From the NCBI RefSeq assembly GCF_016103465.1, contig NZ_JAEEAP010000012.1, positions 1 to 49,890 on the forward strand: a DNA stretch of 49,890 nt, given 5' to 3'. Position numbers and translations under genes: made by a program. This DNA comes from Streptomyces sabulosicollis (lineage in GTDB: Bacteria > Actinomycetota > Actinomycetes > Streptomycetales > Streptomycetaceae). Shown piece after piece: positions 1 to 7,689 of the stretch. The notes under the pieces were generated by a model that had not been told where the DNA came from, did no database searches, and saw nothing but the letters and a program-made list of their open reading frames with translations. Position 1 is the first letter of the stretch. Every line of letters begins with the position of its first letter.

Positions 1-278
1 CCTCGCCCACCCCGGCCGCCACCACCGTCTCGGCCGTCACCGCCTCGAAGGCCCAGCCGCTGCTCATCGCCCCGAAGGCCGTGCCGGAGCCCCCGGCCAA
101 GGCCCAGCCCCGTGCCGGGTCGTACACCGTCGTCCGCGGTGACACCCTCTCCCGGATCGCGGACACGGAGAGAGTGGCGGGCGGCTGGGAGCGGCTCTAC
201 GCGATCAACCGCCAGGTCATCGGCGCGGACCCGGATCTGATCCGGCCCGGCCAGCGGCTCACCCTCGGGCGCCACTGA
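1..278 (+). CDS. LysM domain protein, C-terminal part (5' end outside window)
   Basis: The reading frame is open from the window edge and ends at a TGA at 276-278, so only the C-terminus is present. An Ala/Pro/Thr/Lys-rich linker leads into one LysM module of about 50 residues, recognisable from YTVVRGDTLSRIA, then WERLYAINRQ and the closing LIRPGQRLTL. LysM binds N-acetylglucosamine in peptidoglycan. In actinomycetes a terminal LysM after such a linker is typical of secreted resuscitation-promoting factors and transglycosylases. The catalytic part is not visible, so the enzyme class is inference. An internal ATG at 81 exists but lies in the linker and is unlikely to be the start. A strong hairpin follows the gene. 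Confidence 0.85.
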   Translation, partial: SPTPAATTVSAVTASKAQPLLIAPKAVPEPPAKAQPRAGSYTVVRGDTLSRIADTERVAGGWERLYAINRQVIGADPDLIRPGQRLTLGRH

Positions 279-309
279 ACGGGCGCGCACCCGACAGCGC
301 ATCCGCACA

Positions 310-351
310 GGGGCGCCCGCCCGCGGTGAACCACCGCGGCGGACGCCCCTT
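310..351. terminator. Bidirectional hairpin terminator between convergent genes
   Basis: A long stem (GGGGCG, CCG and GCGGTG blocks pairing with CACCGC, CGG and CGCCCC, with one mismatch and one bulge) has a 3-nt loop and ends just before the stop of the convergent minus-strand gene. It sits between the LysM gene and the DUF1876 gene and probably serves both. Confidence 0.75.
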
Positions 352-364
352 CGCCCCAACGGCC

Positions 365-634
365 TTACATCACCAAATGCGCCTTGGAATGGGTGACTTC
401 CTCGATGTCGCCACCCGCCTTGCCGATCAGCCGGTGCGCCAGGTTGCTCAGTGCCCGCGCCGCCGCGATCTCCTCGCCGACCCTCGGCTGTGCCGGGTCG
501 TCGGGGTTGCGGTTGGCACGGCCCTGGGCCAGCATCTCCGTACCGTCGTGCATCCTCAGCCGGACGACCGCTTCGGTCAGCGGGCCGATCTCACGGAACT
601 CCATCTGAATGTCGCATCCCACGATCGTCTCCAT
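365..634 (-). CDS. DUF1876 (dsRBD-fold) family small protein
   Basis: An 89-residue protein resembling the actinobacterial DUF1876 family, which adopts a double-stranded-RNA-binding-domain-like fold and has no established function. Family-like features are the central GxARxNPxD segment, then GEEIAAARALSNLAHRL and a C-terminal acidic-to-basic tail. I chose the ATG at 634 because a perfect AGGAGGTGAT Shine-Dalgarno sequence (641-650 on the complement) sits 6 nt upstream. A further ATG at 655 would overlap the stop of the upstream phosphoribosyltransferase gene but lacks a site. The close spacing suggests one transcript with that gene. DUF1876 genes are often found near stress-response genes in actinomycetes; a specific role here is not visible. 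Confidence 0.8.
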   Translation of the reverse strand: METIVGCDIQMEFREIGPLTEAVVRLRMHDGTEMLAQGRANRNPDDPAQPRVGEEIAAARALSNLAHRLIGKAGGDIEEVTHSKAHLVM

Positions 635-651
635 CGCGATCACCTCCTGCG

Positions 652-1314
652 TCATCTTCCAGGATGCGCCTCACCGGTCTCTCCAGTCGACCGGGACAGC
701 AACTCCACCACTTCGTCGTCCGGGGTCTGCGAGAAGTCCTCGTACCACTCCCCCACCGCCGCGAAGTCCGACGGGGTGGAGAGGGCCACCACCTCGTCCG
801 CGTCCCCGCGCAGCGCGGCGACCGCGTCCGGCGGCGCCACCGGCACGGCGAGGACCACCCGCGCGGCTCCCTGGGCCCGGGCGACCCGGCAGGCGGCCTG
901 GGCCGTGGCGCCGGTCGCGATGCCGTCGTCCACGATGACCGCGGTCCGGCCCTCGACCGGGATCCGCGCGCGGCCCCGGCGGAACCGGTGCGCCTTGCGG
1001 GCCAGCTCCTCCCGCTCGGTCCGCTCCACCTCGGCGAGGTCCTTCTCGTCGGCCCGGCTCATCCGGACGATCGCCTCGTGGACGACCCGTACGCCGCCCT
1101 CGCCGATGGCGCCGAACCCCAGCTCCCGGTGGTAGGGGACGCCGAGCTTACGGACGATGATCACGTCCAGGGGCGCATGGAGCGCCCGGGCCACCTCGAA
1201 GGCCACCGGCACCCCGCCCCGCGGCAGCCCGAGCACGACCGGTTTCTCATCCGCCAAGGGGCGCAGTGCCTCGCCGAGGCGCTGCCCGGCGTCCGTCCGG
1301 TCGGTGAAGATCAT
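652..1314 (-). CDS. Phosphoribosyltransferase-family protein
   Basis: A 220-residue type I PRTase-fold protein. The PRPP-binding loop is clear at residues 127-137 (VIVDDGIATGA), preceded by the LPRGGVPVA segment near residue 30 and VIIVRKLG near 51 that mark the 'universal stress/PRTase' family in actinomycetes. These proteins are often annotated simply as phosphoribosyltransferase; the substrate is unknown, and some relatives are encoded beside dienelactone hydrolase or dormancy genes. The ATG at 1314 is preceded by GGGGGTGA. The stop overlaps a possible start of the downstream DUF1876 gene, so the two are probably co-transcribed. No purine or pyrimidine biosynthesis gene is nearby to suggest a substrate. 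Confidence 0.88.
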   Translation of the reverse strand: MIFTDRTDAGQRLGEALRPLADEKPVVLGLPRGGVPVAFEVARALHAPLDVIIVRKLGVPYHRELGFGAIGEGGVRVVHEAIVRMSRADEKDLAEVERTEREELARKAHRFRRGRARIPVEGRTAVIVDDGIATGATAQAACRVARAQGAARVVLAVPVAPPDAVAALRGDADEVVALSTPSDFAAVGEWYEDFSQTPDDEVVELLSRSTGETGEAHPGR

Positions 1315-1439
1315 GACTCACCCCCGCTCCTGAGGGACTCATTCACGAATCAAGCCGACGGTCCGCCCGTCGGCAATCCGGCGGCCCGCGGCCGTATGGC
1401 CGGGACGCGCGGATACCGGAGACCCGGCACCCTGGAGGT

Positions 1440-1679
1440 ATGGAGAACGCCACAGGCCCGGACGAGTCCGGTTACCCCGTCTACGTCGAGTCAATCGAGG
1501 CCGACAGCCGCTACCGGCTGGTGCGGCTGCGCGGCCTGGGCAGCGAACCGCTGGAACGGGAGGAGTTCGAGCCGCGCGTCCGGCAGGTCTTCCCCGACAT
1601 CGACCTCGACGACCCGGCCCAGGTGCACTGGGAGGACCGGCCCGGGCAGTGGCCGCCCTGGCATCCGGGCGAGGCATGA
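1440..1679 (+). CDS. Small acidic protein of unknown function
   Basis: A 79-residue acidic, tryptophan-containing protein that I do not recognise. It has no signal peptide, membrane segment or cysteine. Support for it being a gene is its codon usage and the ATGA overlap of its stop with the start of the DUF72 gene downstream, which indicates translational coupling. The ATG at 1440 follows a GGAGG by only one base, which is unusually tight, and no other good start lies in frame. The C-terminal WEDRPGQWPPW segment is notable for its three tryptophans. A role linked to the DUF72 protein is inference from coupling only. Confidence 0.6.
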   Translation: MENATGPDESGYPVYVESIEADSRYRLVRLRGLGSEPLEREEFEPRVRQVFPDIDLDDPAQVHWEDRPGQWPPWHPGEA

Positions 1680-2470
1680 CCGTCCTGATCGGCACCTCGG
1701 GATGGCAGTACCGGGACTGGCGCGGCGATCTCTACCCCGAGGGCTGTCCGCAGCGGTTGTGGCTGGAGGAGTACACCCGCGCCTTCGCCACGGTGGAGAG
1801 CAACAACGCGTTCTACCGGCTGCCCTCGTACGACCAGTTCGCCACCTGGCGGGGGCGGCTGCCCGAGGGCTTCGTGATGGCGCTCAAGGCGAGCCGCTAC
1901 CTCACCCACATCAAGCGGCTGCGCGATCCGGAGGAGCCGGTGGCGCGGCTGATGTCCCATGCGGCCGGGCTCGGCGACCGGCTGGGCCCGGTGCTGGTGC
2001 AGCTGCCGCCCACCCTGCGGGCCGACGGCGAGCTGCTGGACCGCTGCCTGGGCTGCTTCCCCTCCGGGACGCGGGTGGCCGTCGAACCGCGGCACACCTC
2101 CTGGTGGACCGAGGAGATCCGCGCGGTGCTGGAGCGCCGCGCGGCCGCGCTGTGCTGGGCCGACTCCGGTTCCCGCCCGGTCACCCCGCTGTGGCGGACC
2201 ACCGGGTGGGGGTATCTGCGCTTCCACGGCGGGCTGGCCCGGCCGGCCCCGCGCTACGGGCGTCAGGCGCTGGCCACCTGGGCGCGGCGGGTCGGGGACA
2301 CCTGGCCGGCCGACGCGGAGGTCTACGCGTACTTCAACAACGACACGGGCGGGGCGGCGGTGCACGACGCGGCCGTCTTCGCCCGCGCCGTGGCCCGCCT
2401 CGGCCGCCCGGTCAGCCGCACCCCCGCGGCTCAGGGTCCTTCTGGCGGAGATCCGCCAGAAGGACCCTGA
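1676..2470 (+). CDS. DUF72 (YecE-like) family protein
   Basis: A 264-residue TIM-barrel-like protein. The family start is evident (IGTSGWQYRDWRGDLYP), as are the NNAFYRLP segment near residue 43, the conserved P-rich VQLPPT near 111, the VEPRH block near 138 and the YAYFNND motif near the C-terminus. The biochemical function of the family is not established. The ATG at 1676 overlaps the previous stop and gives the canonical N-terminus. Unusually, the last 14 or so codons are embedded in a perfect 22-bp inverted repeat that also acts as the apparent terminator, so the C-terminal tail is probably dictated by RNA structure rather than protein function. Confidence 0.88.
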   Translation: MTVLIGTSGWQYRDWRGDLYPEGCPQRLWLEEYTRAFATVESNNAFYRLPSYDQFATWRGRLPEGFVMALKASRYLTHIKRLRDPEEPVARLMSHAAGLGDRLGPVLVQLPPTLRADGELLDRCLGCFPSGTRVAVEPRHTSWWTEEIRAVLERRAAALCWADSGSRPVTPLWRTTGWGYLRFHGGLARPAPRYGRQALATWARRVGDTWPADAEVYAYFNNDTGGAAVHDAAVFARAVARLGRPVSRTPAAQGPSGGDPPEGP

Positions 2471-2473
2471 GCC
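2428..2473. terminator. Perfect 22-bp inverted repeat, bidirectional terminator overlapping a CDS end
   Basis: Left arm 2428-2449 and right arm 2452-2473 are exact reverse complements with a 2-nt gap. The stop codon of the DUF72 gene lies in the right arm, and the convergent permease gene ends at 2489. It probably terminates transcription from both sides. Confidence 0.8.
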
Positions 2474-2488
2474 CGGTGCCCGCCGGGT

Positions 2489-3313
2489 TCACTCCTTCAC
2501 CGCCCCGCCCAGCATGCCCTCGATGAACCGGCGCTGCAGTGCCACATAGACCACGACCACCGGCAGCGCGATGAGCACCGAGGCCGCCGCGAGCAGCGCC
2601 GCGTCGGAGCTGTGCTGGCCCTGGAAGAAGGCGAGGCCCAGGGGGACCGTGCGATGGGCCTCGTCGCTGACCATCACCAGGGCCATCAGGAACTCGTTCC
2701 AGGTCCACATGAAGGTGATCACGACCATGGTGGAGATCGCCGGGCGGCCCATCGGCACCAGCACCCGCCACAGCGTGGTCCAGGTGTTCGCCCCGTCGAT
2801 GCGGGCCGCCTCGATGACCGCCCGCGCGCTGCCGCGGAAGTACGTGCGCATCCAGAAGACCCCGAAGGCCAGGGACTGCGCGGTCTGCGGCAGGATCAAC
2901 GCCCAGTAGCTGTCGGTGAGTTCGGCGTGGCGCAGATCGAAGTAGAGCGGGACGACCAGTGTCTCCTGGGGCAGCGTCAGCCCGATCACGAAGAGATGGA
3001 ACAGCACCGTGGAGCCGGGGAAGCGCATCACCCCGAAGGCGTACGCGGCGAGGATGGCCAGCACGGTGGTGGCGGCCACCACGACTGCCGTGACCAGCAC
3101 CGAGTTCCCCAGATAGGTGCCGAAGTGGCCACGGCTCCAGGCGTCGGCGAAGTTGCTCCAGTGCAGACCGTCCCTCGGCAGCGAGAAGCCGGTGTCCAGG
3201 GAGTTCTGTGAGCCGAAGGCCGTGGAGAGGATGCCGATCACGGGGGTGAGGGCGATGGCGGTGAAGAGGGCGAGGATGCCGTAGGTGACGGTGCGTTCCA
3301 GGCGTGTGGTCAT
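2489..3313 (-). CDS. Carbohydrate ABC transporter permease (MalG type)
   Basis: A 274-residue inner-membrane permease with about six hydrophobic segments. The cytoplasmic EAA loop that docks the ATPase is visible as VIEAARIDGANTWTTLWRV with the downstream P, near residues 185-205, and the C-terminal family ending RRFIEGMLGGAVKE is typical of MalG-like CUT1 permeases. The start ATG at 3313 overlaps the stop of the upstream permease (ATGA), so translation is coupled. It forms a heterodimer with that permease and takes substrate from the lipoprotein encoded further upstream. No ATPase gene is present in the operon. Confidence 0.93.
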   Translation of the reverse strand: MTTRLERTVTYGILALFTAIALTPVIGILSTAFGSQNSLDTGFSLPRDGLHWSNFADAWSRGHFGTYLGNSVLVTAVVVAATTVLAILAAYAFGVMRFPGSTVLFHLFVIGLTLPQETLVVPLYFDLRHAELTDSYWALILPQTAQSLAFGVFWMRTYFRGSARAVIEAARIDGANTWTTLWRVLVPMGRPAISTMVVITFMWTWNEFLMALVMVSDEAHRTVPLGLAFFQGQHSSDAALLAAASVLIALPVVVVYVALQRRFIEGMLGGAVKE

Positions 3314-4218
3314 GCCCGCCGCCCTTCCACGAGCCGGGAGACCGTGACGGTCAGGACGAAGATCAGGACCGTGAGGGCCACACCGACGGCGGCGGCCGAG
3401 CCGACCTCGTTGGTCTCGAAGGCCCGGTGGTAGACCTCGTAGGCGGGGACGGAGGTGGCGTTGCCGGGACCGCCGCTGGTGGTGATGTAGATCAGGTCGA
3501 AGTTGCGCAGCCCCGCCACGATGGTCAGGGTCAGCGCCACCGCGATCTGCGGCCGCAGACCGGGCAGGGTGACGGTGAGGAACTCGCGCAGCGGCCCGGC
3601 GCCGTCCATCCGCGCGGCCTCGTACAGCTCGCGCGGGATGCGCTGGGCCCCGGCGAGGAAGAGGACCATGCACAGCCCGGTGCCGACCCAGGTGCCGACG
3701 ACGCCCACGGCGGGCAGCGCCCAGGTGTAGTCGCCGAGCCAGGGGCGGGTGAGCCCGCCGAGGCCGACCGCGCGGAGGGCGTCGTTGAGCAGCCCGTCGG
3801 GGGCGAGGATCGAGCGCCACGCCACGCCGACCACGATCAGCGCCAGCACCTGCGGCAGGAACAGGACCGTACGGAAGAAGGTCATCCCCCGGACCCGGGC
3901 CCGGGACATCACGGCGGCCAGCAGCAGCCCGATGGCCACCGGCAGGGCCGCGTAGAAGACGAGCAGCAGCAGCGCGTGGAGGAAGGGGGCGCGCAGGCTC
4001 GGATCGGTGAACAGCGCGCGGTAGTTGTCGAATCCGGCGGGGGTGGCGACCGTCAGCCCGTCCCAGTGCACGAAGGACAGCCACACCGACTGTCCGAACG
4101 GGTAGAGCAGGAAGACGGCGTACACGATCAGCGCGGGCAGGATGTAGAGGTAGCCGATGGCACGCGGCTCACCGGGCGCCCGGCGGCGATAGGTCCTGGT
4201 CGGAGCGGCGAGTCTCAT
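3310..4218 (-). CDS. Carbohydrate ABC transporter permease (MalF type)
   Basis: A 302-residue integral membrane protein of the CUT1 sugar-uptake family, the partner of the following permease. A basic cytoplasmic N-terminus precedes about six membrane segments; the EAA loop reads LYEAARMDGAGPLREF, and the GGPGNATSVPAYEVYHRAF segment near the C-terminus is characteristic of MalF/LacF-like proteins. The ATG at 4218 overlaps the TGA of the solute-binding lipoprotein gene, and its own stop overlaps the next start, giving a tightly coupled three-gene unit. The substrate is probably a mono- or oligosaccharide; sequence alone does not say which. Confidence 0.93.
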   Translation of the reverse strand: MRLAAPTRTYRRRAPGEPRAIGYLYILPALIVYAVFLLYPFGQSVWLSFVHWDGLTVATPAGFDNYRALFTDPSLRAPFLHALLLLVFYAALPVAIGLLLAAVMSRARVRGMTFFRTVLFLPQVLALIVVGVAWRSILAPDGLLNDALRAVGLGGLTRPWLGDYTWALPAVGVVGTWVGTGLCMVLFLAGAQRIPRELYEAARMDGAGPLREFLTVTLPGLRPQIAVALTLTIVAGLRNFDLIYITTSGGPGNATSVPAYEVYHRAFETNEVGSAAAVGVALTVLIFVLTVTVSRLVEGRRA

Positions 4219-5633
4219 CGGGCCCCCGCCGGCGTGTGCTGCTCGCGCCGTTTCTTCTGATACGCGCCGTAATCCTTCTGGAGGGTCGCGGCGAAGCTGT
4301 CCGGGGAGGTCTTGCCGCTGACCACGCCCTGGAGGGCGGCCGAGAGGGTGTCGTAGAAGGTGGGGGTGGAGTAGTCCAGGTACGGGACGAGTCCGTCGGC
4401 GGCGCTCAGCCGCTTCCACCCGGCGATCATCTGACCGTCGGCGCTGTCCGGGCTCACCCCCGACGCGGCCTTGGCGGGGACGGCGGGCAGCACTCCGTGC
4501 CGGGTCATGACGTCGGCGGCGTGTGCGTTGGTGAGGAAGTCCAGATAGGCGGCGGCCACCTCCGGGTGGCGGGAGCGGGAGGTGATGGACCAGGCGAGGC
4601 CCTGGCCGCCGGTGGTGACGGGGTCGCCGCCGGCCTTGGCGGGCGGGGGCGGCATGATGCCCAGCTTGTCCCCCATGGGCTTCTTCAGGTCGGCCAGCTG
4701 CCAGGTGCCGGTCAGCAGATACGCGCCGTCGCCGGAGGCGAACTTCTTGGCCGCATCGTCATAGCCGAGGCCATTGGCGCCGCCGGGCAGATAGCCGCGC
4801 TTCGCCCAGTCGGCGAGGGTGGCCGCGGCCTCCTTGGTGGCGGCGTTGTCGAAGCCGTCGCCGCGGCCGAGGACGGTGTCACGGGCGTCGGCGGCGCCGA
4901 GCTGGTCGTGCAGCACTCCGAAGGTGTGGATGGCGGGGTACTTGTCGAGGTTGCCGAACTGGATCGGCAGCTCACCGCGGTCCTTCAGCCGGGCCAGGCC
5001 ACCCGTGAACTCGCCCCAGGTGCGCGGGGGTCGCAGTCCCGCCCGTTCCAGTACGTCCTTGTTGTAGTAGAGGCCGATGTACTCGCCGGTCTGGGAGATG
5101 CCGTACAGCCGTCCCCTGCCGAAGTCGTCGCCGTCGGCGGAGACCCGGTTGAGGCCCAGCAGGGTGGCGGGGTAGCGGGTGTTCCAGTCGTAGATCCCGG
5201 CGTAGTTGTCCAGCGGGGCGAGCAGCCCGGCCCGGACGAAGGCCACCATGTCCGGGTAGCCCTGGTTGGCCTGGATGACATCGGGCGGGTTGTTGCCGGA
5301 GACGGCCAGCTTCAGGGTGGTCTTCAGATCGGTGAAGCTCCGGGCGACCCGCTTGATCCGCACATTGGGGTACTTGCGCTCGAACTCCCGGTTCAGCTGC
5401 TGTATCTCGCCGTTGGTCCCGCCGCGTATCTCCTGGTCCCACACGGTCAGCGTGGTCTTTCCGGCCTTGGCCGGATCGGGTATGGCGGTGGCCGCGCCGG
5501 TCCCGGCACCGGCGGCCCCCGAGCCGTCGGTGCCGGGGACACACCCCGCGGCGAGCAGGACGGCGCCGATGGCGAGCGTGGCCGGGAGGGCTCTGCCGCG
5601 TGGCCGGCGCGCCCCGGTGCGGGCGAGTTCCAT
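4215..5633 (-). CDS. Sugar ABC transporter solute-binding lipoprotein
   Basis: A 472-residue extracellular lipoprotein of the family 1 solute-binding group. A basic N-terminus and hydrophobic stretch end in the lipobox LLAAGC with the lipidated Cys at residue 31. The mature domain shows TLTVWDQE, FERKYPNVRIKRV and NNPPDVIQANQGYPD, typical of CUT1 sugar binders. The ATG at 5633 has GAGGAG about 6 nt upstream. It follows the sugar kinase gene by 31 bp and precedes two coupled permeases, so it delivers a sugar that the kinase may phosphorylate after entry. The absence of an ATPase gene suggests a shared multiple-sugar ATPase (MsiK in Streptomyces) energises it. Confidence 0.93.
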   Translation of the reverse strand: MELARTGARRPRGRALPATLAIGAVLLAAGCVPGTDGSGAAGAGTGAATAIPDPAKAGKTTLTVWDQEIRGGTNGEIQQLNREFERKYPNVRIKRVARSFTDLKTTLKLAVSGNNPPDVIQANQGYPDMVAFVRAGLLAPLDNYAGIYDWNTRYPATLLGLNRVSADGDDFGRGRLYGISQTGEYIGLYYNKDVLERAGLRPPRTWGEFTGGLARLKDRGELPIQFGNLDKYPAIHTFGVLHDQLGAADARDTVLGRGDGFDNAATKEAAATLADWAKRGYLPGGANGLGYDDAAKKFASGDGAYLLTGTWQLADLKKPMGDKLGIMPPPPAKAGGDPVTTGGQGLAWSITSRSRHPEVAAAYLDFLTNAHAADVMTRHGVLPAVPAKAASGVSPDSADGQMIAGWKRLSAADGLVPYLDYSTPTFYDTLSAALQGVVSGKTSPDSFAATLQKDYGAYQKKRREQHTPAGAR

Positions 5634-5664
5634 GGAGTTCTCCTCGATGCGGTGGTCAGGAGCG

Positions 5665-6792
5665 TCAGGGCCGTTGGGCACTGTCATGCACCCGGAAGCC
5701 GATGGTGGGCAGGGCCCGCAGCCGTGGGCAGCCGCGCACCCGGTCCGGGATCAGATCGCCCAGGAAGGCGTAGCGTCGGGCGAGACCGGCCGCGTCCGCG
5801 CCGCCGTCGGCCGCCCGGCGCGCACGGTTCCACCAGGCGGCCACCTCCGGCCAGCCGGGCGCGGCCAGGGAGCCGCCGAAGTGCTGGACGGAGAGGGCGG
5901 CGGTGAGGTTGGCGAAGGCGAGCCGGTCGGCGAGCGGCCAGCCGGCGAGCGTGCCGGTCATGAAACCGGCCACGAAGACATCGCCCGCCCCGGTCGGGTC
6001 CAGCGCGTCCACGGGCAGTCCGGGCACCTCGGCGCTCTCCCCGGTGAGCGAGTCGATGGCCACCGCGCCCTCGGCGCCCCGGGTGACGACCGCGATCGGC
6101 ACCAGGTCCGCCAGGGCGCGCACCGCCGCCTCGGGGCTGTCGGTGCGGGTGTAGCGCTGCGCCTCGGCGGCGTTGGGCAGGAAGGCGTGGGCGTAGGGCA
6201 GATCGGGGAGCGCGGCCGGGTCCCAGCGGCCGGTTTCGTCCCAGCCGACATCGGCGAAGATCTTGCTGCCCTGGGCGTGCGCACGGCGCACCCAGTCCTC
6301 CTGCCGCCCCGGTTCGAAGGCGGTCACACAGGCGCGGGAGCGGGGTGGCGTGCCCTGGACGGCGGGCGGCGGGGCCGGGTGCTCATGGGTGACCATGGTG
6401 CGCTCGCCCTCGTAGGCCATGGAGACGGTGACCGGGGAGTGCCAGCCGGGGACGCGCCGGGAGGGGGTGAGGTCCACGCCCTCGCCGAGGGCGAGGCTCT
6501 CCCAGCAGTAGTCCCCGTAGACATCGGTGCCGAAGGCGGCGGCGAGCGTGGTGTGCAGGCCGAGCCGGGCCAGGGCGGTGGCCATGTTGGCGATGCCGCC
6601 GGGGCTCGACCCCATGCCGCGCGCCCAGGACTCGGTGCCGCGGACGGGGGCGTGGTCGAGCCCGGTGAAGATGATGTCCAGGAACACGGTGCCGGTGAGG
6701 TAGACGTCGTGCTCGGGGTCCGCGGAGGCGCGCAGCGCCGCGAGCGGGTCGATCGGTTGGATCGGATCGGGGGTTCCGGCCGTGGTGCTCAC
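5665..6792 (-). CDS. PfkB-family carbohydrate kinase
   Basis: A 375-residue ribokinase-fold kinase. The N-terminal glycine-rich segment GGIANMATALARLG and the second PfkB signature DPTGAGDVFVAGF are both present, with the catalytic base Asp at residue 271 in GAGD. It should transfer the ATP gamma-phosphate to a hydroxymethyl group of a sugar. The start is GTG at 6792, with AAGGAAAGG upstream. It is the first gene of a minus-strand operon with a sugar ABC uptake system and diverges from a DeoR regulator and GH4 glycosidase, so the imported sugar is probably its substrate. About 45 C-terminal residues extend beyond the usual fold. Substrate identity (fructose, adenosine, ribose or other) is not resolved. 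Confidence 0.9.
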   Translation of the reverse strand: MSTTAGTPDPIQPIDPLAALRASADPEHDVYLTGTVFLDIIFTGLDHAPVRGTESWARGMGSSPGGIANMATALARLGLHTTLAAAFGTDVYGDYCWESLALGEGVDLTPSRRVPGWHSPVTVSMAYEGERTMVTHEHPAPPPAVQGTPPRSRACVTAFEPGRQEDWVRRAHAQGSKIFADVGWDETGRWDPAALPDLPYAHAFLPNAAEAQRYTRTDSPEAAVRALADLVPIAVVTRGAEGAVAIDSLTGESAEVPGLPVDALDPTGAGDVFVAGFMTGTLAGWPLADRLAFANLTAALSVQHFGGSLAAPGWPEVAAWWNRARRAADGGADAAGLARRYAFLGDLIPDRVRGCPRLRALPTIGFRVHDSAQRP

Positions 6793-6927
6793 CGACGTGC
6801 CTTTCCTTGTGCGGCATGGCCTGTTCGCGCCGATGGCGCGTGAGCGACACCTTGCACCTCACCTGGAGTGAATGCAAGAGGTCGATCAGAGTCGCGCACA
6901 CTCGCTCATCTGGAGTACGTTGCCCCC
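6793..6927. promoter_or_regulatory. Divergent control region with inverted and direct repeats
   Basis: The 135-bp spacer between the kinase and DeoR genes must hold both promoters. It contains the inverted repeat CTTGCA (6851-6856) and TGCAAG (6873-6878), separated by 16 bp, and a 12-bp direct repeat CTCAYCTGGAGT at 6858-6869 and 6905-6916 with 11 of 12 bases identical. The repeats are candidate operators for the adjacent DeoR regulator. No convincing -35/-10 pair was recognised. Confidence 0.5.
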
Positions 6928-7689
6928 ATGCTGCGAGAGACCCGCCACGAGAAGCTGCTGAGCATCCTCGGCGAGGAGGGCGTGCTGCCCATCGGGGAGA
7001 TCGCCACGCGTCTCGGCGTCAGCGAGGCCACGGCCCGCCGGGACATCACCGAGCTGGGCCGGGCGGGCCGGCTCACCCGGGTCTACGGCGGCGCGGTGGC
7101 GGCACCCGCCCAGGACGAGGAGCGGCCGTTCAGCGAGGTGGTGGTCGACGACCTGGCCGACAAGGAGGCCGTGGCCCGCGCCGCCGCGGACCTGGTGGCG
7201 GACGGCGATGTGCTGCTGCTGGACATCGGCACCACCACCCTCCAGCTCGCCAAGCTGCTGCGCGGCCGTCCGGTCACCGTGGTGACCAGCAATCTCGCGG
7301 TCTACGACGAGCTGCGCGACGACCCGGAGGTGACGCTGATCCTGCTGGGCGGGCAGGTGCGCGCCAACTACCGCTCCGTGGTCGGCTTCCTCACCGAGTC
7401 CAACATCCGCCAGCTGCGGGTGGGCCGGCTCTTCCTCGGCGCGAGCGGGGTGCTCCCCGACGGCAGCGTGCTGGACAGCACCCATGTGGAGGTGCCGGTC
7501 AAACGGGCCATGCTCGGCGCGGCCCGGGAGGTGGTGCTGCTGGCCACCGCGGGGAAGTTCCCCGGTGACACCGGCCTCGCCCGGATCTGCGGACCGGAGA
7601 GCATCCACACCCTGATCACCAACAAGACATCCGACCCGGCGACGCTCGCCGTGTTCCGGGAAGGCGATGTGGAGGTAGTGACCGTATGA
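6928..7689 (+). CDS. DeoR-family transcriptional regulator (sugar locus)
   Basis: A 253-residue repressor-type regulator. The N-terminal winged helix-turn-helix covers residues 5-55 (RHEKLLSIL, then RLGVSEATARRDITEL), followed by the DeoR C-terminal domain with the sugar-phosphate-binding DIGTTT motif near residue 98 and TSNLAV near 120. Members bind a phosphorylated sugar intermediate and release DNA. I start at the ATG at 6928 because it gives the standard family N-terminus. The gene is coupled by ATGA to the GH4 gene and diverges from the kinase-ABC operon, so it probably controls both directions through the repeats in the spacer. Confidence 0.92.
   Translation: MLRETRHEKLLSILGEEGVLPIGEIATRLGVSEATARRDITELGRAGRLTRVYGGAVAAPAQDEERPFSEVVVDDLADKEAVARAAADLVADGDVLLLDIGTTTLQLAKLLRGRPVTVVTSNLAVYDELRDDPEVTLILLGGQVRANYRSVVGFLTESNIRQLRVGRLFLGASGVLPDGSVLDSTHVEVPVKRAMLGAAREVVLLATAGKFPGDTGLARICGPESIHTLITNKTSDPATLAVFREGDVEVVTV

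Noticed and set aside
451-2526. Very long plus-strand reading frame opposite the phosphoribosyltransferase and DUF1876 genes
   Set aside because: Arg/Pro-rich composition without motifs; it is antisense to genes with clear family signatures and arises from high GC content.
4236-5906. Long open frame antisense to the sugar-binding lipoprotein
   Set aside because: Gly/Val-rich shadow of the true gene; no ribosome site or recognisable domain.
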